A stretch of 18,919 nt of DNA from 66-474 sp051961995 (GTDB lineage: Bacteria; Pseudomonadota; Gammaproteobacteria; Xanthomonadales; Rhodanobacteraceae), in assembly GCA_051961995.1 (NCBI GenBank), contig JBQCCR010000016.1, positions 1 through 18,919 of the forward strand, in the 5' to 3' direction. The position numbers and the translations under genes are program-made. Shown piece after piece: positions 1 through 5,119 of this stretch. Position 1 is the first letter of the stretch. Every line of letters begins with the position of its first letter. The notes under the pieces are model-generated. The model had not been told where the DNA came from. It saw only the letters and a list, made by a program, of their open reading frames with translations, and did not search any database.

Positions 1-1
1 G

Positions 2-46
2 TCTCCCTGCAATACTGCGGCTTACGAGGCTGTCGCTAGCCAATAG
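2..46 (+). CDS. 3' tail of a preceding integron cassette gene (partial, doubtful)
   Basis: The frame beginning at base 2 is open and ends with TAG at 44-46, 6 bp before the R'' box of the first attC. That is where cassette genes usually stop. Only 14 codons are visible, ending ...YEAVASQ. The frame starting at base 3 is also open but runs on through the attC site, so the frame choice is uncertain. No function can be given. Confidence 0.3.
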   Translation, partial: SPCNTAAYEAVASQ

Positions 47-52
47 CAAACA

Positions 53-143
53 ACCTAACTACTCATTCCAGCGGACGCCGGTCCATCGCTTGCGCTTCGT
101 ACAGACGTTGCGGCGCCGGCGCCGCTAAATTCAGGCGTTAGTC
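53..143 (+). repeat. attC: attC site 1 (integron recombination site)
   Basis: R'' box ACCTAAC at 53-59 and R' box GTTAGTC at 137-143 flank about 77 bp. The inner arms CAGCGGACGCCGG and CCGGCGCCGCT can pair with an unpaired extra base, as expected for the folded bottom strand bound by an integron integrase. The site is nearly identical to the sites ending at 573, 982, 1801, 2256, 2864 and 3359. The core is intact. Confidence 0.92.
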
Positions 144-146
144 CGC

Positions 147-479
147 ATGCCAGAGTTCGCCGCAGATTGGCCCGACGACGCAGACGGCGGTGTCTTTCGC
201 AGGCTCGTGGCCAATGGCTTCGACTTCAGCAAGCCTTGGCCAGTCGACTACAACGTCGACTTCGAGAGTTGGCCACCGCCCGAGACTGCGCTAGAGCTGC
301 TTCGCTCCATGTACGGCGAGCTTGGTGTCTATCCGCCAGAGCAAGGCGATGCTGGCTACGTCCAATTCCAGGTCGTTGGGCCGGTCACCTACGAGGGCGT
401 AGCATCCGTTCAACGTCGCACAAGTGCAGCTATGAGGCCGTTCGGCGGAGTGTGCGAGTCTTGGGGCGTGTTGCACTAA
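147..479 (+). CDS. RraB-family (ribonuclease E inhibitor-like) cassette protein
   Basis: This 110-aa soluble acidic protein is cassette 1. It resembles the RraB family (regulator of ribonuclease activity B, PF06877). RraB in E. coli binds the C-terminal scaffold of RNase E and alters mRNA decay. Family-like elements are the N-terminal DDADGGVFRRL, then GFDFSKPWPVDYNVDF (about residues 24-39) and the closing GGVCESWG (about 100-107). The ATG lies 3 bp after the attC core at 137-143, with no clear Shine-Dalgarno sequence. That is common in cassettes that rely on read-through transcription from an upstream integron promoter. TAA lies just before the next R'' box. Family assignment is from remembered similarity. 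Whether it truly inhibits RNase E is inference. Confidence 0.8.
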   Translation: MPEFAADWPDDADGGVFRRLVANGFDFSKPWPVDYNVDFESWPPPETALELLRSMYGELGVYPPEQGDAGYVQFQVVGPVTYEGVASVQRRTSAAMRPFGGVCESWGVLH

Positions 480-483
480 TGCG

Positions 484-573
484 GTCTAACTACTCATTCC
501 AGCGGACGCCGGTCCATCGCTGCGCTTCTTACAAACATTGCGGCGCCGGCGCCGCTAAATTCGAGCGTTAGAC
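484..573 (+). repeat. attC: attC site 2
   Basis: R'' GTCTAAC (484-490) and R' GTTAGAC (567-573) are perfectly complementary, so both ends are intact. The 90-bp body matches the other long sites. The cassette bounded by this core and the previous one is about 430 bp. Confidence 0.94.
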
Positions 574-579
574 CTTGCA

Positions 580-891
580 ATGAACTTTGCGGAGTTACAA
601 AAGAAGTCTGCATCTCCCAGAGAGCTTGTGTTATCCCTCCCTGATGCCGAGGCCGCTCTGCAAGCTATAAAGTCTTCCGGGGTTGCGCTTCTGGGTTGGG
701 AGGGTTGGCTCCGCTACCCAGATGGCCGACTCGGACACTCCGCAAAACATCCAGGTACCGCGCAACCGTGCTCGTTGCAAGATCCAAACACGTACAGTTG
801 GGCTCTGGACACCATGCGCCAAGCGCAAGCGGAGCACCATGCAACTCCCGAAGTGCCCGGTAGCACACTTCTCTTTTGCCTCACATACTAA
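580..891 (+). CDS. hypothetical cassette protein (103 aa)
   Basis: This is the single gene of cassette 2. The ATG lies 6 bp after the core of attC 2, and TAA precedes R'' of attC 3 by 1 bp. The protein is soluble, with no signal peptide or membrane segment. It has a helical N-terminus (NFAELQKKSASPRELVLSL) followed by a Trp/Gly-rich stretch, GWEGWLRYPDGRLGHS (about residues 39-54), and a Trp-containing helix, SWALDTMRQAQ. I do not recognise a named family. A small binding or immunity-type protein would fit its size, but nothing in the sequence proves it. Confidence 0.75.
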   Translation: MNFAELQKKSASPRELVLSLPDAEAALQAIKSSGVALLGWEGWLRYPDGRLGHSAKHPGTAQPCSLQDPNTYSWALDTMRQAQAEHHATPEVPGSTLLFCLTY

Positions 892-892
892 G

Positions 893-982
893 GTCCAACT
901 ACTCATTCCAGCGGACGCCGGTCCATCGCTTGCGCTCTTACAAACGGTGCGGTGCCGGCGCCGCTAAATTCAGGCGTTAGAG
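893..982 (+). repeat. attC: attC site 3
   Basis: R'' GTCCAAC (893-899) and R' GTTAGAG (976-982) both keep the essential AAC/GTT triplets. The central region carries a few substitutions (GGTGCGGTGCCGG) compared with its neighbours. Confidence 0.93.
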
Positions 983-985
983 CTG

Positions 986-1477
986 ATGAACAAGGTTGTC
1001 GCAACGTTCGCTTCTGTGCTCGCGTCTGCGACTGCACCCGCGCTTGTATTCGTCATCATCATGCTCGTGCTTGGTAGATCAGAGTTCGTTCCGTTTCTCT
1101 TTCCTATGTTTGCTATGGCGTTTGTCGTTGCACTTGGTCATAGCGTGGTTCTCGGGTTGCCGGCTGTCTGGCTCCTGCTACGTACAAATCACTTCGTCCT
1201 GTGGTCAATGCTGTGCATCGGGTTCCTCGTAGGCGTGGCTCCTATGGCCGTTCTCACATGGCCGTATAGCCAATCCCAGTATTCGTCCAGCGCATGGAGC
1301 GACGGAGTACAAATCCTAAACAATGGTGTTCCTACAACCGCCGGCTGGCTCAGCTACGCCGAGGGCGCAACGTACTTAGGCGTGCTCGGTACGGTCGGTG
1401 CCGCTGCGTTTTACTATGCGTTCAAACGCATCAGCTCTAACTATTCATTCCAGCGGACGCGCTACGCGCGCCGCTAA
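986..1477 (+). CDS. four-helix integral membrane cassette protein
   Basis: This is the gene of cassette 3, 163 aa, with four hydrophobic segments at about residues 8-29, 36-60, 70-92 and 125-147. A polar loop (PYSQSQYSSSAW..., about 93-124) lies before the last helix. ATG is 3 bp after the attC 3 core. The frame has no stop before R'', so the last 14 residues (SNYSFQRTRYARR region) are encoded by attC 4 itself, and the TAA at 1475-1477 lies inside that site. The family is unknown. The natural C-terminus has probably been extended by attC read-through, or the gene has always used the site's stop. Confidence 0.75.
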   Translation: MNKVVATFASVLASATAPALVFVIIMLVLGRSEFVPFLFPMFAMAFVVALGHSVVLGLPAVWLLLRTNHFVLWSMLCIGFLVGVAPMAVLTWPYSQSQYSSSAWSDGVQILNNGVPTTAGWLSYAEGATYLGVLGTVGAAAFYYAFKRISSNYSFQRTRYARR

Positions 1478-1492
1478 ATTCAAGCGTTAGGC
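1435..1492 (+). repeat. attC: attC site 4 (short, 58 bp)
   Basis: R'' CTCTAAC (1435-1441) and R' GTTAGGC (1486-1492). The outer arms TATTCATTCCAGCGGACGC and GCCGCTAAATTCAAGC match the long sites, but the central loop region of about 32 bp is missing and is replaced by a short GC palindrome (GCGCTACGCGCG). The essential outer stem is kept, so the site may still be active. It also encodes the end of the preceding gene. Confidence 0.88.
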
Positions 1493-1498
1493 CTCAAC

Positions 1499-1717
1499 AT
1501 GAAAATTTCCATGCTCAACGTTGCGGTGCTAGTCGAGTTTGCTGGCGTCCTCGTTTTGGGCTTTTCTCATAGCAACGTGCTTCGCATTGTTGGCGTAGCC
1601 ATCATCATTGTCGGCGCGGTCCTCTACCGTCGCGAGCAGAAGCGACTCAAGTCAACAAAGGCTCAAGAGCTTTCGGCCACAGAGCTGCCAAAGGGTTCGC
1701 GAAACAATGAGGCCTAA
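1499..1717 (+). CDS. small two-helix membrane cassette protein (72 aa)
   Basis: This is the gene of cassette 4, the smallest cassette (about 309 bp core to core). Two hydrophobic segments, about residues 5-22 and 27-43, are followed by a basic stretch YRREQKRLK and a polar tail. This gives a helical hairpin with a cytoplasmic C-terminus by the positive-inside rule. The TAA stop (1715-1717) is part of the R'' box of attC 5. The ATG at 1499 is chosen because it is the first after the attC core; an in-frame ATG at 1511 is possible. No family is recognised. Confidence 0.7.
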   Translation: MKISMLNVAVLVEFAGVLVLGFSHSNVLRIVGVAIIIVGAVLYRREQKRLKSTKAQELSATELPKGSRNNEA

Positions 1718-1801
1718 CTACTCATTCCAGCGGACGCCGGTCCGTCGCTCGCGTTCTCCCAAACGTTGCGGCGCCGGCGCCGCTAAATTCGGGCGTTAGG
1801 G
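1712..1801 (+). repeat. attC: attC site 5
   Basis: R'' GCCTAAC (1712-1718) and R' GTTAGGG (1795-1801). The site is 90 bp and its core is intact. Several base changes in the loop half (GTCCGTCGCTCGCGTTCTCC) distinguish it from its neighbours, while the stem arms are conserved. Confidence 0.93.
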
Positions 1802-1806
1802 GCCAA

Positions 1807-2172
1807 ATGACACACGATCGCTGGCTTGTTGTAGCAATGGCCGCGGTCTGTGCCTGCGCGGGGTTTGTTGAGCCGCATATTCCTCTTGCTGGGCATCCGC
1901 AGAACGCGGTTGCCGTCGTTCGAATGTTCGTCATGGCCGTTCTGCTTTTCGCATGGTGCAAAGCCCATGCACGTGCGCATTCAATTCAAGTTCCGGCTGG
2001 AGCGCCTGCGCTAGTCGCGTTACTCGCAGTAGTCGGTGTGCCGTACTACGCATTTCGTGGCTATCCATTGGGTCGCGCTCTACTTTTGCTCGTTTCGGCA
2101 ATTGCCACATTCGTGGGCCTTATGCTGCTCCAGGGCATCTGTTTCGTTGTCAGTGCTAGGCTTGGCTCCTAA
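1807..2172 (+). CDS. multi-pass membrane cassette protein (121 aa)
   Basis: This is the gene of cassette 5. It has about four hydrophobic segments (residues about 5-21, 33-50, 66-82 and 89-117) and short loops, with a His/Arg patch KAHARAHS between helices 2 and 3. The ATG is 5 bp after the attC 5 core, and the TAA stop is contained in R'' of attC 6. No catalytic motif is visible and no family is recognised. It is the third small membrane protein in this array. Confidence 0.72.
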   Translation: MTHDRWLVVAMAAVCACAGFVEPHIPLAGHPQNAVAVVRMFVMAVLLFAWCKAHARAHSIQVPAGAPALVALLAVVGVPYYAFRGYPLGRALLLLVSAIATFVGLMLLQGICFVVSARLGS

Positions 2173-2256
2173 CTACTCATTCCAGCGGACGCCGGTCCAT
2201 CGCTTGCGCTCTTACGAACGTTGCGGCGCCAGCGCCGCTAAATTCGGGCGTTAGCC
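2167..2256 (+). repeat. attC: attC site 6
   Basis: R'' TCCTAAC (2167-2173) and R' GTTAGCC (2250-2256). A G-to-A change in the inner stem (GGCGCCAGCGCC) is the only notable difference. The core triplets are intact. Confidence 0.92.
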
Positions 2257-2269
2257 GTTGACAAAGCGG

Positions 2270-2776
2270 ATGAGCCGTATGCCCTTCTATGGTGTTGCTG
2301 TGTTGGGGTTCGTGTTGCTTGCGGCGCCGCCTTCCTACGCGGTCGCTCAGGCACATCCATCAACGGCCGGGCTCGCGACAACACCAAGGATGCTCCCGCG
2401 AGGCGGTACCAACCACATCGCGCCAGAGCGCGGCGCGTTGGAAGGGTCACTTCCGTCGGCTGTCTGCATACAACGGTTCGAGGACAACGGGATTCTCAAC
2501 GCTTTGGCGAGTGAGGTGTCCGTCACATACAAGGACAATGGGGGTCCGGCGTACTCCGCATGGATCGCGGGTGGCCAAGCGCTGTGCTTCTATGTTTTCC
2601 CAGGGCCGTTGGAGGTACGGGCAAACTCATACCGTCTATGGGACCCGCACGCCAAAGACCCGCACGCCTGCAAGTCAAACGTGCTCCTTGTAGATGTAGC
2701 GGAGCACGAGCGGTTTTTTATCACCGTTACGCCAACCGGTAGGGCCGCCGGTCAGTGCTGGAGGATTTCGCAGTGA
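2270..2776 (+). CDS. secreted hypothetical cassette protein with signal peptide
   Basis: This is the gene of cassette 6, the largest cassette (about 608 bp). It opens with a Sec-type signal peptide (MSRMPFYGVAVLGFVLLAA..., cleavage probably near AVAQA). The mature part is about 140 residues with four cysteines (in AVCIQRF, ALCFYVF, HACKSN and GQCWR), which could form two disulfides in the periplasm. The start is ambiguous: TTG at 2258, directly after the attC core, ATG at 2270, or ATG at 2279 are all in frame. I chose 2270 as the first ATG that leaves a basic n-region. TGA at 2774-2776 precedes attC 7. The middle resembles a beta-rich domain, but no family is recognised. Confidence 0.7.
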   Translation: MSRMPFYGVAVLGFVLLAAPPSYAVAQAHPSTAGLATTPRMLPRGGTNHIAPERGALEGSLPSAVCIQRFEDNGILNALASEVSVTYKDNGGPAYSAWIAGGQALCFYVFPGPLEVRANSYRLWDPHAKDPHACKSNVLLVDVAEHERFFITVTPTGRAAGQCWRISQ

Positions 2777-2777
2777 C

Positions 2778-2864
2778 GGCTAACAACTCATTCCAGCGGA
2801 CGCCGGTCCATCGCTTGCGCTTCGTACAGACGTTGCGGCGCCGGCGCCAATTCAGGCGTTAGGT
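2778..2864 (+). repeat. attC: attC site 7 (4-bp deletion in the L' arm)
   Basis: R'' GGCTAAC (2778-2784) and R' GTTAGGT (2858-2864). The site reads CCGGCGCCAATTCAGG where the others read CCGGCGCCGCTAAATTCAGG, a loss of four bases (GCTA or an equivalent register) from the L' side of the stem. The partner AGCGG on the L'' side is intact, so the folded stem would be partly unpaired. Confidence 0.9.
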
Positions 2865-2873
2865 GCCTCAGCA

Positions 2874-3275
2874 ATGTCAGCACCAATCATCGACCACAAG
2901 GTGGAGCCCGACGCCAGCGATGATCCGTCGCATCCAATTCCATCGCTCACAGTCGTGGATGTCATGACTGTCAAGAAAACCGGTGGCGCGGATCTCATCA
3001 TTGTTGTGGCGTCGCCACTCATGGCAGATGCACGTTCACAAACTCGCTTATTGGATAAGCTGCAAGGTTACCTAGGTTATCTTAGCTCCAACGAGTTTCG
3101 GGCAGAGGCAGGGGTTCCTACGCCCGGCAACACCAATATTGTGGTTAAGTTGCATCTAGGGTCTGCGCCAGAGATACGCAATCTTCTTGCGCGGTCGGAG
3201 GCGTGGGTGTTGGCCAATCAAGCTTCGTTGCGCGTGCAAACATTGACGCCCGATGAGCTCGGAGTCGGCACCTAA
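2874..3275 (+). CDS. probable DUF6572-type cassette protein (133 aa)
   Basis: This is the gene of cassette 7. It is soluble, with no signal peptide. The core runs VVDVMTVKKTGGADLIIVV (about residues 27-45), then a helix with LLDKLQGYLGYL, then a conserved-looking strand NTNIVVKLHLG (about 106-116 region), and ends QASLRVQTL. This order (VD..., hydrophobic strand, L..LQ.K...Y helix, P..., I.V strand) matches my memory of the uncharacterised DUF6572 family, whose function is not known. ATG is 9 bp after the attC core, and TAA overlaps R'' of attC 8. The family call is moderate and rests on pattern, not on a search. Confidence 0.7.
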   Translation: MSAPIIDHKVEPDASDDPSHPIPSLTVVDVMTVKKTGGADLIIVVASPLMADARSQTRLLDKLQGYLGYLSSNEFRAEAGVPTPGNTNIVVKLHLGSAPEIRNLLARSEAWVLANQASLRVQTLTPDELGVGT

Positions 3276-3359
3276 CAACTCATTCCAGCGGACGCCGGTC
3301 CATCGCTTGCGTTCTTACAAACGTTGCGGCGCCGGCGCCGCTAAATTCAGGCGGTAGCC
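3270..3359 (+). repeat. attC: attC site 8 (mutated R' core)
   Basis: R'' ACCTAAC (3270-3276) is normal, but the R' box reads GGTAGCC (3353-3359) instead of GTTAGCC. The invariant GTT triplet, where the integrase cuts, has become GGT. The rest of the site matches the family consensus. Recombination at this site is probably impaired, which would tie the lipoprotein cassette to the one before it. Confidence 0.9.
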
Positions 3360-3376
3360 AGCACAGGGGAGACCTT

Positions 3377-3814
3377 ATGAACATTCTGAGATTTGCGGCA
3401 CTCGCGACTGTTCTTGCCATCTGCGGGTGCACATCGGTCAATGTCAGGCCAATCGCATCCAACATTCAGCTCCATAACGTTTGCATCGTCAACAACCCGC
3501 GAGTCATTGTTTCCGACTTCGTTCCAGTCCTACGCGACGGCTTCAGTCGGCACAATATTGCAACTACGGTCGTTGATCAGTCTCAAGCCACATCGTGCCC
3601 GGTGACGCTTACATACACTGCGAATCTCCATTGGGATATGAAGCCGTATCTCACTCATGCAGAGCTTCGGCTGTGGGAAGGCGGCAAACAAATTGGCTTC
3701 GCGGAGTATCACCTCAACGGAAATGGCGGGTTGGATCTCGGCAAGTGGCGTGGCACACAAGCGAAGATGGACCCCGTGATTGACGAGCTTCTCGCGAGCC
3801 AAAATGGTGGCTAA
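3377..3814 (+). CDS. Sbal_3080-type lipoprotein (cassette gene)
   Basis: This is the gene of cassette 8, 145 aa. The signal peptide MNILRFAALATVLAICGC ends in a lipobox-like ICG-C, so Cys18 would be lipidated and the protein anchored in the envelope. The mature part shows a pattern I recognise from the Sbal_3080 lipoprotein family: HNVCIVNNPRVIVSDFVPVL (about 33-52), SCPVTLTYTANLHWDM, YLTHAELRLWEGGKQIGFAEYH and a C-terminal KMDPVIDELL. Two further cysteines (about 36 and 74) may pair. Its role is unknown. A GGGGAGA stretch 3-9 bp before the ATG acts as a Shine-Dalgarno sequence, so this gene may be translated better than its neighbours. TAA lies within R'' of attC 9. Confidence 0.82.
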   Translation: MNILRFAALATVLAICGCTSVNVRPIASNIQLHNVCIVNNPRVIVSDFVPVLRDGFSRHNIATTVVDQSQATSCPVTLTYTANLHWDMKPYLTHAELRLWEGGKQIGFAEYHLNGNGGLDLGKWRGTQAKMDPVIDELLASQNGG

Positions 3815-3878
3815 CAATTCGGTCAAGCGGACGCTCGCCCGCTGCGCGGGATCGCGCCGGTTACCTCGGGCGTTAGGA
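3809..3878 (+). repeat. attC: attC site 9 (different subtype, array end)
   Basis: R'' GGCTAAC (3809-3815) and R' GTTAGGA (3872-3878) are intact. The 70-bp body (AATTCGGTCAAGCGGACG ... CGGTTACCTCGGGC) differs from the other eight sites and has its own GC hairpin (CGCCCGCTGCGCGGG). No further attC is seen downstream, so this is the last recognisable site of the array. Confidence 0.88.
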
Positions 3879-4153
3879 CATTGAATGGTGGCAGCGGTAA
3901 CTCTCCGCGCGCACCTGCTTCTCAGAAGGCAAGCTGCATCACCTGTGCTTTCCTGCTGCGCGGCAAGGGCGTTCGCATGTCTGGCGTTCAACACTGGCAG
4001 TGCATGCACCTGACCGCGAGCTCATGCGGGGGTTCTTGGCTCTTTTTGCAGCTGATCATCGGCAGCTTTGTTGCGTTGCTTGCGGCCGCCAGTGCATCAG
4101 CAACTGCCCGGCGATGGTCTATGCTCATGCCCGGCGCGTGAACAAGGACCATC
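3879..4153. other. transition zone between the integron array and conserved chromosome
   Basis: This 275-bp stretch has no recognisable attC, insertion sequence or transposase. Only one doubtful small ORF is seen (listed separately). It may be an attC-less terminal cassette or decayed cassette DNA. The last bases hold the AAGGA ribosome binding site of the next gene. Confidence 0.5.
3977..4141 (+). CDS. possible small membrane protein (54 aa, doubtful)
   Basis: An ORF from ATG 3977 to TGA 4139-4141 encodes MSGVQHWQCMHLTASS... with one strongly hydrophobic segment (SWLFLQLIIGSFVALLAAA, about residues 20-38) and a basic tail. AAGGG lies about 8 bp before the ATG. The frame is open back to 3881. 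It could be the gene of a terminal cassette that lost its attC, or a chance ORF. The odd MSGV..LTASS opening resembles text often produced when attC-like remnants are translated, which lowers confidence. Confidence 0.28.
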   Translation: MSGVQHWQCMHLTASSCGGSWLFLQLIIGSFVALLAAASASATARRWSMLMPGA

Positions 4154-4591
4154 ATGCGGCTGTGGACGCTCCATCCGAAGTATCTCGACGGGCGCGGCCT
4201 GGTAACCGCGTGGCGAGAGGCGTTGCTGGCGCGTGCGGTGCTGCGCGGGCAGACGAAGGGCTATCGGCAGCATCCGCAGTTGCGCCGATTCCTGGTTTCA
4301 CGTTCGCCCCGTTCGGCGATCAATGCGTATCTCTGCGTATTGCTGGATGAAGCCGATGCACGCGGCTATGCCTTCGACCGCGGCAAGATCGGCCCGGTGC
4401 GCGAACGGCTTCTGATCCCGGCCAGCGCGGGCCAGCTCGATTACGAGTGGCGGCACCTGCTTGGCAAGTTGCGCGTGCGCAACCCCGCGGCGTACGCGCA
4501 TTGGCGCAAGCTGAAACGGCCTGATCCGCACCCGTTGTTCCGTATCCGGCCCGGCGCGATCGAGCCGTGGGAACGCGCGCGCGAGGAGTGA
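4154..4591 (+). CDS. pyrimidine dimer DNA glycosylase / endonuclease V-like protein
   Basis: This 145-aa protein belongs to the pyrimidine dimer DNA glycosylase family (PF03013), related to T4 endonuclease V (DenV). DenV starts base excision of UV-induced cyclobutane dimers by cutting the glycosylic bond and the backbone. Visible hallmarks are the N-terminal MRLWTLHPKYLD, the WRE motif (residues 20-22, whose Glu22 matches catalytic Glu23 of DenV), TKGY..HPQLRRF (about 35-46), and a C-terminal AHWRKLKRPDPHPLF. DenV uses the amino group of Thr2 after Met removal. Here residue 2 is Arg, as in bacterial family members I recall. A clear AAGGA sits 5 bp before the ATG. The gene is the first one beyond the integron array and is followed 3 bp later by a membrane protein gene, which suggests one transcript. 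Confidence 0.87.
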   Translation: MRLWTLHPKYLDGRGLVTAWREALLARAVLRGQTKGYRQHPQLRRFLVSRSPRSAINAYLCVLLDEADARGYAFDRGKIGPVRERLLIPASAGQLDYEWRHLLGKLRVRNPAAYAHWRKLKRPDPHPLFRIRPGAIEPWERAREE

Positions 4592-4594
4592 GCG

Positions 4595-5086
4595 ATGACA
4601 GAACAGCCGGATTCCGAACAGATCGCGCTGATGAAGCGTGTGGTCGAATTGGCCGAGCAGCAGACGGCGCTGGCGGCAACGCGTACACGTCAATCCGCCG
4701 AACGTTCGGAAATGTCGGCCGAGCGTTCCTACATGAATGCCGAGCGCACGCTCTCGGTGTGGACGCGCACGGCGCTGTCGCTGATGATCTTCGGTATCGC
4801 GGTGGATCGTTTCGGTCTGCTGCTGCGCCATGAACCGTGGCTGCATGCCGGCAGCCCGACGCTGCCGAATCCGCTCTCCACGATGGGCGGTGTGGTCCTC
4901 ATTGCGCTGGGCGTGTTCATGGTGGCGACCTGCGCTCTCCGCTACCTTGCCTACGCGCGGATTTACCGCAAGACGCACGCATGGCCGGCGCGACACGCGC
5001 CCTATCTGGCCTTCACGTTCGCCGTGCTGGTGGCGCTGTTCGGGATCGCGCTGCTGGTGGTGCTGGTGGCATTCACCACGCACTGA
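4595..5086 (+). CDS. DUF202/YidH-family inner membrane protein
   Basis: This 163-aa protein has the DUF202 signature AERTLSVWTRTALSLMIFGIA (about residues 49-69), which includes the first membrane helix. Further helices lie at about 96-115 and 132-158. The N-terminal 48 residues are polar, helical and alanine/glutamate-rich with a repeated SAERS pattern, probably a cytoplasmic coiled coil. The role of DUF202 proteins is not established. GAGGAG, 7 bp before the ATG, overlaps the end of the preceding gene (TGA 4589-4591), so the two are translationally close and likely co-transcribed. It ends 33 bp from the convergent lipoprotein gene. Confidence 0.88.
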   Translation: MTEQPDSEQIALMKRVVELAEQQTALAATRTRQSAERSEMSAERSYMNAERTLSVWTRTALSLMIFGIAVDRFGLLLRHEPWLHAGSPTLPNPLSTMGGVVLIALGVFMVATCALRYLAYARIYRKTHAWPARHAPYLAFTFAVLVALFGIALLVVLVAFTTH

Positions 5087-5119
5087 TGGGCGGGTGGCGC
5101 ACTTCGCCCGCAACCTACC

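Noticed and set aside
167..571. + strand ORF of 134 codons running into attC 2
   Set aside because: It is an out-of-frame reading of the RraB-like gene and ends in attC-encoded residues. Similar attC read-through frames at 1608-1799 and 2036-2254 were rejected for the same reason.
1722..1980. - strand ORFs at the start of cassette 5
   Set aside because: They begin or end in attC sequence and are antisense to a better membrane protein frame.
53..3878. CRISPR-like array of regularly spaced repeats
   Set aside because: The repeats are 58-91 bp, spaced by 200-520 bp of coding sequence, and have integron R''/R' boxes. They are attC sites.
3530..4009. - strand ORF of 159 codons across attC 9
   Set aside because: It is antisense to the lipoprotein gene and crosses an attC site. 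No domain or start signal is seen.
5087..5119. Terminator between convergent genes
   Set aside because: GCGGG and CCCGC could pair weakly, but the stem is poor and no T-run is present.
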